Assembly: GCA_035944135.1 (NCBI GenBank)
Contig: DASZBM010000010.1
Location: forward strand, 558,001 to 622,000
Source of the DNA: Acidobacteriaceae bacterium
GTDB taxonomy: Bacteria; Acidobacteriota; Terriglobia; Terriglobales; Acidobacteriaceae
Direction of reading: 5' to 3'
Length of the DNA: 64,000 nt
Under the pieces are notes generated by a model that was given only the letters and a program-made list of their open reading frames with translations, did not search any database and was not told the origin of the DNA. Shown here in pieces: positions 37,024 to 44,946 of the stretch; position 1 is the first letter of the stretch, and every line of letters begins with the position of its first letter. Position numbers and translations under genes: made by a program.

Positions 37024-37234
37024 GGTCCAGGGCTTATCCGCCAGTGCTGAGGAACATAGGCTTGTGGGCTTATCTCCTGGCTGTTCACCGATGTGAATCA
37101 GCTGGATCGCATCATCGATCGATCGCACTCAGGTCTCCGTGACAGCCCGAGTTCGCCTCCTGGTTTTGGGATGGCGGTGTCGCGAAGCTGTTGCAAATAG
37201 GTTACTGCGACGGGCGACACAATGCGAGTCAGGA
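37024..37234 (-). other. Leader region of nadABC, possible nadA-type riboswitch site
   Basis: On the minus strand this stretch contains a CCAGG/CCTGG stem closing 37024-37080, with GATAAGCCC repeated inside each arm and an AGGAG in the 5' arm. Acidobacteriota nadA genes are known to carry the NAD+-I (nadA motif) riboswitch, so this is the place to expect one. I could not match the conserved core of that RNA by eye, so this is only a candidate region. Confidence 0.25.
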
Positions 37235-37380
37235 GGGTACCCCTCCCCCCCGATACTGTGCAAAATCTTCATGTGAAAGGAGTTATGGGTGGACCTTGTA
37301 TGGCGATGTCGGTAAATTATCTGGAATCAGTGCCTTGCAGCTAAATTCTTCCATTCAGGGAGTTTAACGGGTGGGGGGTC
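37235..37380. repeat. Dispersed paired intergenic repeat, copy 2
   Basis: Starts with GGGTACCC and a C-rich tract. A first unit follows, TGTGCAAAATCTTCA to GGGTGGACCT at 37296, closely matching 18828-18895. A second, diverged unit follows (GCTAAATTCTTCCATTCA, then GGGTGGGGGGTC), in the same position relative to the first as in copy 1. It lies between nadA and the GH43 gene and touches the GH43 stop. Confidence 0.65.
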
Positions 37381-39025
37381 ACTTTTTTTCGTGCACAGCT
37401 GGAGGGGATGAGAGCGGATGATAGTGGAGCCAATCGATGTCGACGGACCCGTCATTGGACGTATCGGTTCTGGTGTTGAAGGAAAACAGGGCGGGTCGGG
37501 CGCCCTTCCACCAGCTGAAGGTCAGGGTGACGGGTGAGCCGAGGCCGTAAAAAGTTCGGCCATCATCGAGGCTGTAGAGATACTGGGCGGTGTCACCGCG
37601 CACGACTGCGCGAAGTTGAACAATCTTCTGCTTGACGGCGGGTCCCGGCGTTTCCTTGCCGTCGGCTGAGAAGAGCAGGGAGCGATCCTGCTGGTTCTGG
37701 CTTATGGCTATGTAGCTCTGGGCTTTATCGAAGATGCTGAGGCCGGCCCGGCCGCCGTCAGAGGTGTGCTCGAGATCAATTCGGGTTGTGACCTCGAAGG
37801 ATTCATCCTGCATGTTCTCGGTGAGGGTGTTGCGGGCGTGGAGCAGGTCCGGGGATGGCATTGCATGCAGGCGCAGATAGCCGGGTCGTTCAGTGAGCGA
37901 CCACTTTGAGTTGACGGGATTGTGGTTCCATTCCCAGTTGGGACCGAGGATGCGTTTGTTGAACTCATCCGAGGTTTGAGGATCCATGTCGGCTGCTGCG
38001 GGATCGACGAGGGGCATGGGGTATTGCGCAACGGGATAGCCAAGGGTGGCGCCGGGAGCTGCCTTGCCCATCACTGGCCAATCGTCCACCCAGCGAACGG
38101 GCTCGAGGTAGAGGATTCTCCCATGGGCGCTGCGCAGGCTGAAATGGATGAACCAGTTGCCGCCGTTCGCAGTCTCGATCCAACCTCCCTGGTGCGGTCC
38201 ATTCACGTCGGTGTTTCCCTGCTCGAGGACGATCCGGTAGTCGTAGGGGCCGTAGATGTTGCGGGAGCGGAGGACAACCTGCGGACCGCGGCCGACTCCG
38301 CCCATGGGAGCGAAGATGTAGTACCAGCCGTTTCGCTTGTACAGCTTCGGTCCTTCCAGCGTGGGCAGATGGACGGGGTCCTGCACGATGATCTTTCCGG
38401 CATCGAGGAGTTTCTTCCCGTCAGGGGTCATTCGGTGGAGGATCAACGGACCGGCGTGAAGTTTTGAATGGAGCAGATAGGCGCTGCCGTCGTCGTCCCA
38501 GAAGGGGCAGGGGTCTTCCCATCCGGGACCGGCGAGGACAGCGACTGGAGGGGACCATGGGCCGGTCATCTTTGTTGCGGTGGTGACGAAGATGCCCTCG
38601 TCCGGAGTGGGGAAGTAGATGTAGAAGAGGCCGTTATGCGCACGGACTGAAGGCGCCCAGACACCGCCGCCGTAGCGCATACCGCCCTGCATGTCATATT
38701 GAGGCGCCATTGTGAGACGGGGGAGGACGTGGCCGGCGAGCTCCCAGTGCACGAGATCGCGCGAATGAAGGATAGGAATGGCGGGGACGAAGTGGAAGCT
38801 GGAAGCGATGAGGTAAAAGTCGTCGGCGACGCGGATGATGTCGGGGTCGGAGTAGTCGGAATAGAGGACCGGGTTGTGATAGACCGCGGACTTTGTATCG
38901 CTCGCAATGGACGGACGGAGAGCTGCGAAGGCGAAAACGAGAGTGAGCAGGGCGACGCGGAAGAGGCCGGGTTGCTTTCGTGGACGGAAAGGGTTCAACG
39001 ACGGTGGTGGTGATACGGGCCTCAT
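37379..39025 (-). CDS. Exported GH43-family glycosidase with C-terminal beta-sandwich
   Basis: Predicted hemicellulose- or arabinan-active enzyme. After a signal segment (LFRVALLTLVFAFAALRPSIAS), the five-bladed propeller carries GH43 catalytic positions: YSDYSDPDIIRVADDFYLI near 55-73 (general base Asp), WEDPCPFWDDDGSAYLL near 166-182 (pKa-modulating Asp) and LPTLEGPKLYKRNGWYYIFAP near 219-239 (general acid Glu). The rest, from about 345, is a concanavalin-like sandwich (SDEFNKRILGPNWEWNHNP ...) typical of GH43 subfamily 12-like xylosidases/arabinofuranosidases. Length 548. The frame stays open to an ATG at 39193 with AGGAG, but those 56 codons run through an intergenic palindromic repeat, so I prefer 39025. 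It lies downstream of the second receptor. Confidence 0.85.
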   Translation of the reverse strand: MRPVSPPPSLNPFRPRKQPGLFRVALLTLVFAFAALRPSIASDTKSAVYHNPVLYSDYSDPDIIRVADDFYLIASSFHFVPAIPILHSRDLVHWELAGHVLPRLTMAPQYDMQGGMRYGGGVWAPSVRAHNGLFYIYFPTPDEGIFVTTATKMTGPWSPPVAVLAGPGWEDPCPFWDDDGSAYLLHSKLHAGPLILHRMTPDGKKLLDAGKIIVQDPVHLPTLEGPKLYKRNGWYYIFAPMGGVGRGPQVVLRSRNIYGPYDYRIVLEQGNTDVNGPHQGGWIETANGGNWFIHFSLRSAHGRILYLEPVRWVDDWPVMGKAAPGATLGYPVAQYPMPLVDPAAADMDPQTSDEFNKRILGPNWEWNHNPVNSKWSLTERPGYLRLHAMPSPDLLHARNTLTENMQDESFEVTTRIDLEHTSDGGRAGLSIFDKAQSYIAISQNQQDRSLLFSADGKETPGPAVKQKIVQLRAVVRGDTAQYLYSLDDGRTFYGLGSPVTLTFSWWKGARPALFSFNTRTDTSNDGSVDIDWLHYHPLSSPPAVHEKK

Positions 39026-39115
39026 CGGGGTGCTTCGACTTCGCGCCTCTTCACCCCAGCGAGCAAGCTCACCAGGGTGAAGAGGCGCTTCGCTCAGGAT
39101 GACGGATCTTCGGAA
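39026..39115. repeat. Palindromic intergenic repeat upstream of GH43
   Basis: Perfect 14-bp inverted repeat, GCGCCTCTTCACCC at 39043-39056 and GGGTGAAGAGGCGC at 39075-39088, with an 18-bp spacer that holds a small inner AGC/GCT hairpin. It is flanked by TGCTTCGACTTC on one side and TTCGCTCAGGATGACG on the other. The flanks resemble a palindromic repeat I associate with Acidobacteriota intergenic regions. Translation of it gives the unlikely N-terminal extension of the GH43 frame. Confidence 0.6.
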
Positions 39116-39291
39116 GCGTGCACAGTATGCGGCTGAAGGCGTGCCCTCAGCGAAACGGGTTTTGCTTTCATCGGCATCGTTCAGCAGGGACATGACACTC
39201 CTGTTGCCAGAAGATCGCAGAGATTCAAGACGAGTACGGGAGGCTATGCACGTTCTTAGCCTCCCGTCTGTCAGTGGATGCGTTGTGCAAC

Positions 39292-42200
39292 TCAGAATTC
39301 GAGTTTCAGTGAGAGCTGTCCGATGCGACAGTCGCCTGTGGATGGACTAATTGTGGACGTGACGGTGCCAAAGCTCCCGCTAGTTTCATTTTGTTGAGGG
39401 TCTCCGAAGTTGGTGTGATTCAGAACGTTGAAGAACTCGGCGCGAAACTCGGCCTGGAATTGTTCGTGAATCGGAAAGAGCCGGATGACACTTGCGTCCC
39501 AGTCTGTGTAGCCGGGGCCGATGAAGCTGCCTTTGACGATGTTTCCGTAGGTCAGCTCGGAAAAGCCGGATGGCGCGTTATATGCCGGGTTGGTGGAGAA
39601 TTCCGCTGGGTTCAGCCAGTTTTTGCAGTGGATGTTGCTTCCGCAGGCATTGCCGCCATAGGGATGCTGACCGTTCCATACGGCGCGATCGCGGCCGAGA
39701 CCGGTGCCGTCTACGTTGGCTCCGGTAACGGTAAGGCGATCGCCGGTGCGGTAACTGAAGATGCCGTTCAGTTGCCAGCCGTTGACGGCGTAGCGGGCCG
39801 CAGCATTCCCACCGTGCCAACTTGGAAGAAGCCACACGTACGAGAATGTCAGCACGTTTGCGTGGTCGTAGTCTGAAGGACCGTCGTCGAGCCTCTTGTA
39901 GTTGGGTTCATAGATCGGCAGCACGTAGGACGATCCGGGAACGACCGCAGTGACGGATGATCCGAAGGCGTTGTTGTCCATGCCCTTGGACCAGGTGTAG
40001 TTGAAGAAGCCGGTGAGCGATTTTTGCAGGCGGGCTTTGAGGGAGAACTGGAGGGAGTTATAGTTTTCGATTCCGCCGGTATCGACCGTAGCGAGCGCAC
40101 TGGTGTAGTTCTGCTGAGTGTTTGTCGAGTAGAAGAGGCGGTGGCCTACATTCGGCCCCTGGTTCCAGATGGGGTTGATGTCAGTGGGATTGATCTGGTG
40201 GAAGCTGTCGGAGCCTACGTATGCGAGCCGGCCGGAAAGGCCGTTGCGTATCTGGTGCTCGACCGCGAGGTTGTAGGAGTAGCTGACGGGCACGCGGAAG
40301 GTTGCAGGGTTGAAGGTGGAATAGGAGGCGCTCTGGTAGTTCGCGGTGGTGAAGTAGGTAGCCGGGGGCGGCTGCGGAGCGGGGAAGAGCGTGCTGGATC
40401 CGGGGACACTGGCGTAGGGATTGGTGAAGATCGCAGGCTTGGGGTTGGCAGCGGAGTTTGCGAAGGTGGCTCCGATCGAGGCAACGAACGGCACCGAGTT
40501 GGCAAAGATATTTTCGAAGACGCCGGGAAGGCGTGTGTCATAGAACTGTCCGACGCCGCCGCGAATGCTGGTGCGGCCGTTGCCAAAGACGTCGTAGGCA
40601 AAACCGAAGCGCGGCATGACGTGTGTGTGCACGGGATAGATCATGTTGGGGACAAAGCCGGCGTCGCCGGGGAAGAGCAGGCCGGCGAGTGCGGTGGGAT
40701 GCGTGGTTGAGATTTGATCGGCGGACCATGCGGTGGGACTGAACATGCCCTGGCGGCCCTGGACTTCATCCTGCGGCGAGAAGGGCTCGTAGCGGAGACC
40801 ATAGTTCAGCGTGAGGCGGCCGAGCTTCCAGATGTCCTGCGCGTAATAGCCTTGCTCGTGATAACGGTTGGCGAAGTATTGACCGGAGGCTTGATTGAAA
40901 CCGGTGAGTCCGCCGAGGAGGAAGTCGGCCATGGTTACGGTGTCGGTGATGTTGTTGTTGAGGATGTATTGGCCGGGCTCCTCGTAGTTATTGGCGATGT
41001 CGACCTTCGCGAGCTCGAAGTGCACACCGAAGCCGAATGTGTGGTTGCCGTGCACCCAGCGCACATCGTCGGTGAGCGTGTAGTTGTTGCGGCGGAAGGT
41101 GGCGGCTGGGTTGTCGCCGATGGTGAACAGGTTGCTCGCTGTGGATGCGCCGACGGTGATCTGGTTGATCTGCTTGAATGCAGGCTGCCAGACGTTCACG
41201 CCGAGGTCGTTCATGTTGATGCTGCCGGGTAGCGGGCCGCGGCCGGCGTCGTCGATCTGGTAGCTGAGGCTGATGTTGTTCAGCACGTGCGGGCTGAATG
41301 TGTGCGTTTCAGTGATGAGGGCGTTGTGATAGCTGATGGTCGCCTGGTCGGTGTAGGTGAGGAGGTTGGTTAGATCCAGCACGCCCTTCTGGTTGTAGCG
41401 GTCGTAGAAATAGCGGAGGGTGAGATGGTCTGAGGGGCTCAACTTCTGATCGCCCTTCGCGGTGTACTCGATCATGTTCCAGCTGGAGGGCTTGAAGAAG
41501 TTAAAGATGGGGCTCTGCCCGGATTGAATGGTCGGCAGATACTTCAAGAGCGCGAGCGAGGCTGAGTTGAAGTCGTTGGGATTGACGGTGCAGGTGTAGG
41601 TTGTTCCGGAGGGCGCGCAGGGATATTTGACGAGCGTGGTGGGGTTCTCGATGAAATCGGTGGCGCTGAGGCCGGAGAAGACGCCGCTAAGTTGGGCGGG
41701 CGTGGGAAGCGTAGCGGTGCCGCCGGAGGAGAGATTTCTATAGCGCGTGGCCTGCACGCCGAAGGAGAAGAAGCTCTTGTCCTGGCCGTTGTAGAGGAAT
41801 GGGAGGCGTATGGGGCCGTTGATGGTTCCGCCGAATTGGTTGCGCTTGAGGAAGTCACGGGTCTTCACACCGTTGACGTAGTTGAAGTATTCGGCGGCAT
41901 TGAAGACGCGGTTGCGAACATACTCGAAGGCGTCGCCGTGGAAGGCATTCGCTCCGCTGCGGGTGACGATGTTGACGACGCCGCCGGCGTTCTGGCCGTA
42001 CTCGGCGTTGTAGTTGCTGGTTTCGACGCTGAACTCCTGGAGCACGTCGGGCATGGGGAAGGGCGCGTTGACGTTGGTGTATTCGTCGACGTTGTTGCCG
42101 CCGTCGAGCATGTAGTTGATCTGGTTGGCGCGGGTGCCGTTGACCGTTACCGCAGCTACGACGGGGAAGGTTTTGGTCGAGCCCTGGTCGATGTTGAGAC

Positions 42201-42708
42201 TGGAAGCGGTGACGACGCCGGGGACGAGCTGGGTGAGCGTGGCGGCGTTGCGGCCGTTGAGGGGAAGGTCGTTGACGCGGGCCTGGTCGATGACTTGCGA
42301 CAGCGTGCCTGTGGTGGTGTCTACCTGGGGCGGCGCAGAGGACACTGTGACGGTCTCGGTGGTGTTACCGACTTTGAGGGAGAGATTGACAGTGAGCGCC
42401 TGGTCGGCCTGCAGGACGGCGTTGTTTTCGACGTAAGTGGCAAAGCCGGCGGCGGAGGCTGAGACCGCGTATCGGGCCGGTGAGAGCGAGGGGAAGACGT
42501 AGGTGCCAGTGCTGTCGCTGGTTGCGGCGTTGATCTCGCCGGTGTCGACGCGAGTGGCGGTGACCTTTGCGTTCGGGACGGCGGCGCCGGTGGTGTCTGT
42601 GACGGTTCCACTGATGCGTCCTAAGCCCTGGGCAAGCGCGCCAGCGACAAGGGCCAGTTGGAGGCAAAGGATTCCGACTCTTGAAGGTCGCAAGAAGCTG
42701 GGGGTCAT
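39292..42708 (-). CDS. TonB-dependent receptor-like outer-membrane protein with carboxypeptidase-regulatory domain
   Basis: Second long receptor, 1,138 residues. Signal peptide at residues 1-27 (RVGILCLQLALVAGALAQ). A carboxypeptidase-regulatory-like domain follows at about 30-110 (GRISGTVTDTTGAAVPNAKV ... YAVSASAAGFATYVE). A plug-like region comes next, with NDLPLNGRNAATLTQLVPGV near 150-170 and NAGGVVNIVTRSGANAFHGDAFEYVRN near 240-267. The beta-barrel ends in QLSLKLEF. The ATG at 42708 has GGAG six nt upstream. It lies between a membrane-anchored putative regulator (upstream, same strand) and the GH43 gene (downstream), so it probably imports the oligosaccharides that GH43 trims. No classical TonB box is obvious. 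Confidence 0.86.
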   Translation of the reverse strand: MTPSFLRPSRVGILCLQLALVAGALAQGLGRISGTVTDTTGAAVPNAKVTATRVDTGEINAATSDSTGTYVFPSLSPARYAVSASAAGFATYVENNAVLQADQALTVNLSLKVGNTTETVTVSSAPPQVDTTTGTLSQVIDQARVNDLPLNGRNAATLTQLVPGVVTASSLNIDQGSTKTFPVVAAVTVNGTRANQINYMLDGGNNVDEYTNVNAPFPMPDVLQEFSVETSNYNAEYGQNAGGVVNIVTRSGANAFHGDAFEYVRNRVFNAAEYFNYVNGVKTRDFLKRNQFGGTINGPIRLPFLYNGQDKSFFSFGVQATRYRNLSSGGTATLPTPAQLSGVFSGLSATDFIENPTTLVKYPCAPSGTTYTCTVNPNDFNSASLALLKYLPTIQSGQSPIFNFFKPSSWNMIEYTAKGDQKLSPSDHLTLRYFYDRYNQKGVLDLTNLLTYTDQATISYHNALITETHTFSPHVLNNISLSYQIDDAGRGPLPGSINMNDLGVNVWQPAFKQINQITVGASTASNLFTIGDNPAATFRRNNYTLTDDVRWVHGNHTFGFGVHFELAKVDIANNYEEPGQYILNNNITDTVTMADFLLGGLTGFNQASGQYFANRYHEQGYYAQDIWKLGRLTLNYGLRYEPFSPQDEVQGRQGMFSPTAWSADQISTTHPTALAGLLFPGDAGFVPNMIYPVHTHVMPRFGFAYDVFGNGRTSIRGGVGQFYDTRLPGVFENIFANSVPFVASIGATFANSAANPKPAIFTNPYASVPGSSTLFPAPQPPPATYFTTANYQSASYSTFNPATFRVPVSYSYNLAVEHQIRNGLSGRLAYVGSDSFHQINPTDINPIWNQGPNVGHRLFYSTNTQQNYTSALATVDTGGIENYNSLQFSLKARLQKSLTGFFNYTWSKGMDNNAFGSSVTAVVPGSSYVLPIYEPNYKRLDDGPSDYDHANVLTFSYVWLLPSWHGGNAAARYAVNGWQLNGIFSYRTGDRLTVTGANVDGTGLGRDRAVWNGQHPYGGNACGSNIHCKNWLNPAEFSTNPAYNAPSGFSELTYGNIVKGSFIGPGYTDWDASVIRLFPIHEQFQAEFRAEFFNVLNHTNFGDPQQNETSGSFGTVTSTISPSTGDCRIGQLSLKLEF

Positions 42709-42830
42709 GGCATCTCCAGAGATCGCAGTAGATGCGTTGTAGGCCCGGCCTGCGCTGTCGAGTAGACAGAGACCGTCCCTGACCGTCACAGACTGTATTA
42801 AATTCAGTGTTTGTTATGAGTTGTGAGCTG

Positions 42831-44129
42831 CTATTCGGCTGATACGGCCAATACTCTTGGTGGGCCGGGTGTGCCATCCGTCACGGTCGTGCTAAGCACA
42901 ATTTGGATATTTTGATGGCTGTTATTCAGGGGCGCCGATCTGGAAATTGCGTCCATCATGCTGCGGCTGGTCAGGGCCTCTCCGGCTGCCTCGGTGCCAT
43001 AGGTATACAGGCCGCCGATGACCACGACGACATTGCCTGTCTTAGAGTCCCAAATTCTGGAGATTAGCGCGTAGTCCTGTAGCGCGGGGCCGCCGAGGCT
43101 GCCCTGGTCGCGGGTGCGCTCGTCGGTGGGCCAGCTCCAGTCCCTGGCGGAAGGGCGGCGGGCGTCTCGGATGTAAATGAGGTGGCGATCGGGGTCCAAG
43201 GCGAGGGTGTACCGGAGTTGCTGGGTTAGGCGGAGGCTCCATTCATTGTTGAAAGCGCCGATCAATATCGCCGGGTTCTGGCGCAGGTCCGAGAAGGAAC
43301 TCTGGCTTTCGGGCCGGATAATGACTTCCTTTCGTCTGGCCTGCAGGATTCCGACGACCCTGGCGATGGTGACGGTGTCGGCGAAAGGAACGGTGGGAGA
43401 GGACGCTTTCTGAACGATGGGGATTGCCGTTCCCTGATCGCCTTGCGGGGTCGATGATGCGGTCGGTGGGCCGTTGGGGACGTCTCCGACGGCCAAGAGG
43501 ACGGGACCATTTGCGTCCAGAACGGGTTTCCAGAAGAGATATTGCGGGTCCGGCTTATAAATCGAGCGAAAAAGAAAGGCTGCGGCGAACAAGAGACAGA
43601 GAGCAGCGATCGACCATAGAAATGCTGCCGAATTTCGTTCGATTAAACGGTTGTGGGCGACGGTGGTCGGATGCGAGTGCGTACTTTTCTTATCTTCAGA
43701 TGGACTGAATTCGTCGGCGGTGGGTCCCTCGACGAAATCCTGCTCCTTCTGGTCGGTACTGCTGTGGGGATAGGCAAAGTGAGGGATATAGGATCCCGGC
43801 ACCATTACCATCCGGAGTTCGGACCGATGCTTATCGTCGCCGTAATAAATAGAGAGGCGTTTCCGGAGTTCAATTGCGGCGGTACGAACGATGTGATCGA
43901 CGTTTGTGTCGTAGGACGGGTCTCTATGGAAAACCTCTACGCCAATTGTCCGCTCCTTGATGCGGTCGGCGGCGCCGTTGAGTGTCTGCTCGACCACGTA
44001 TCGCAGAAACTGAACCGAGCGCTTGCTCGAACGGAAGACGTGGTCCTGAACCAACGACTCCAGTTGCTCACGGATCGCTTCGGGAGTGGGTTCAGTCTCG
44101 ACGCTGTTTGGAAGCTCCGTTGAGAACAT
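42831..44129 (-). CDS. Membrane-anchored putative regulator with conserved N-terminal domain
   Basis: Predicted 432-residue protein. Residues about 10-100 form a helix-rich basic domain (REQLESLVQDHVFRSSKRS, VQFLRYVVEQTLNGAADRIKE, GVEVFHRDPSYDTNVDHIVR, ELRKRLSIYYGD) that recurs in Acidobacteriota proteins and looks DNA-binding or signalling, though I know of no tested function. One transmembrane helix lies near 168-187 (AAFLWSIAALCLLFAAAFLF). The remaining approx. 240 residues should be outside the cytoplasm, with VLLAVGDVP and a segment on AFNNEWSLRLTQQLRY and VVVVIGGLYTYGT. The architecture recalls CadC-like anchored regulators. It lies directly upstream of the receptor, so it may sense substrate. 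The frame can start at 44189; neither start has a clear ribosome-binding site. Confidence 0.7.
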   Translation of the reverse strand: MFSTELPNSVETEPTPEAIREQLESLVQDHVFRSSKRSVQFLRYVVEQTLNGAADRIKERTIGVEVFHRDPSYDTNVDHIVRTAAIELRKRLSIYYGDDKHRSELRMVMVPGSYIPHFAYPHSSTDQKEQDFVEGPTADEFSPSEDKKSTHSHPTTVAHNRLIERNSAAFLWSIAALCLLFAAAFLFRSIYKPDPQYLFWKPVLDANGPVLLAVGDVPNGPPTASSTPQGDQGTAIPIVQKASSPTVPFADTVTIARVVGILQARRKEVIIRPESQSSFSDLRQNPAILIGAFNNEWSLRLTQQLRYTLALDPDRHLIYIRDARRPSARDWSWPTDERTRDQGSLGGPALQDYALISRIWDSKTGNVVVVIGGLYTYGTEAAGEALTSRSMMDAISRSAPLNNSHQNIQIVLSTTVTDGTPGPPRVLAVSAE

Positions 44130-44259
44130 GGCGGTGCCGGTGGCAGCGATTCTAGCACCGGGCCGAAAAGCACGTCTGTCTTGGAGCATGTAACGACGGA
44201 ATCCAAATCTCCAGGTATGTTTCGCAAATTTGAAATGGGATTGGGATAATCAAGGTACT

Positions 44260-44946
44260 GTGCGGGTTCTTGTGATTGAGGATGAGGTCCGGCTGTCAGA
44301 GAATATCGCCGCAGCTTTGCGCGAGAGCGCGGGTTATGCGGTCGATATCTCGCGAGACGGACGAGAGGCGCTGCTGTTGTGCGAAGCTGCGAGCTATGAC
44401 CTGGTTCTGCTGGACCTGATGCTACCGGGACTTCGCGGCCAGGAAGTGTTGCGCCGGATTCGAAGCAAAGGCGACAACACTCCGGTCCTGGTGATTACAG
44501 CCATGTCCGAGACTCGAAACACGATTGAACTGCTGAATCTTGGGGCGGATGATTATGTCACCAAACCCTTCGATCTCGGCGAACTGATCGCGCGGGCACG
44601 AGCTCTGGTGCGGCGGGGCAAGGGGATTCGGCAGACCACAATCGAGTTTGGGCCGATTGCTGTGAATCTCAGCGAGCAAACTGTACTTGTCGACGGCAAG
44701 AGCGTCGCGGTATCACCAACTGAGTATCGAGTGCTGGAGTATCTTCTCCATCGCCCAAAGACAGTCGTCTCAAAGCAGGAACTGCTGGAACATCTTTATG
44801 ACTTCACGTGGGAGCACCATTCGAATGTAATCGAGGCCCACATCTCCAACTTGCGCAAAAAGATTCGCGCGCGAACACCCGAGTTTACTTTGGAGACATT
44901 GAGGGGACGTGGGTACAGGCTTGGCGCGCTGGAGATGAATCCGTGA
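44260..44946 (+). CDS. OmpR/PhoB-family response regulator
   Basis: Predicted 228-residue regulator, partner of the kinase encoded next. Receiver domain at residues 1-115: acidic pocket VIEDE at 5-9, phosphoacceptor Asp52 in LVLLDLMLPG, VITAMSET near 76-83, and KPFDLGEL near 101-108. Winged-helix domain at about 125-225 with PTEYRVLEYLLHRP, EAHISNLRKKIR and LETLRGRGYRL. The frame opens at a TTG at 44230, but the GTG at 44260 has AAGG four nt before it and gives the standard MRVLVIEDE start. It overlaps the kinase by GTGA. A PmrA/QseB-type box at 52296-52312 in front of the efflux operon is a likely target. Confidence 0.92.
   Translation: MRVLVIEDEVRLSENIAAALRESAGYAVDISRDGREALLLCEAASYDLVLLDLMLPGLRGQEVLRRIRSKGDNTPVLVITAMSETRNTIELLNLGADDYVTKPFDLGELIARARALVRRGKGIRQTTIEFGPIAVNLSEQTVLVDGKSVAVSPTEYRVLEYLLHRPKTVVSKQELLEHLYDFTWEHHSNVIEAHISNLRKKIRARTPEFTLETLRGRGYRLGALEMNP

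Noticed and set aside
36496-37050. 184-codon plus-strand frame over nadA
   Set aside because: Antisense shadow of nadA, whose motifs are complete.
41692-42462. 256-codon plus-strand frame inside the second receptor gene
   Set aside because: Antisense shadow of a GC-rich coding frame; Gly/Val/Glu-rich with no domain, while the receptor reads through fully.
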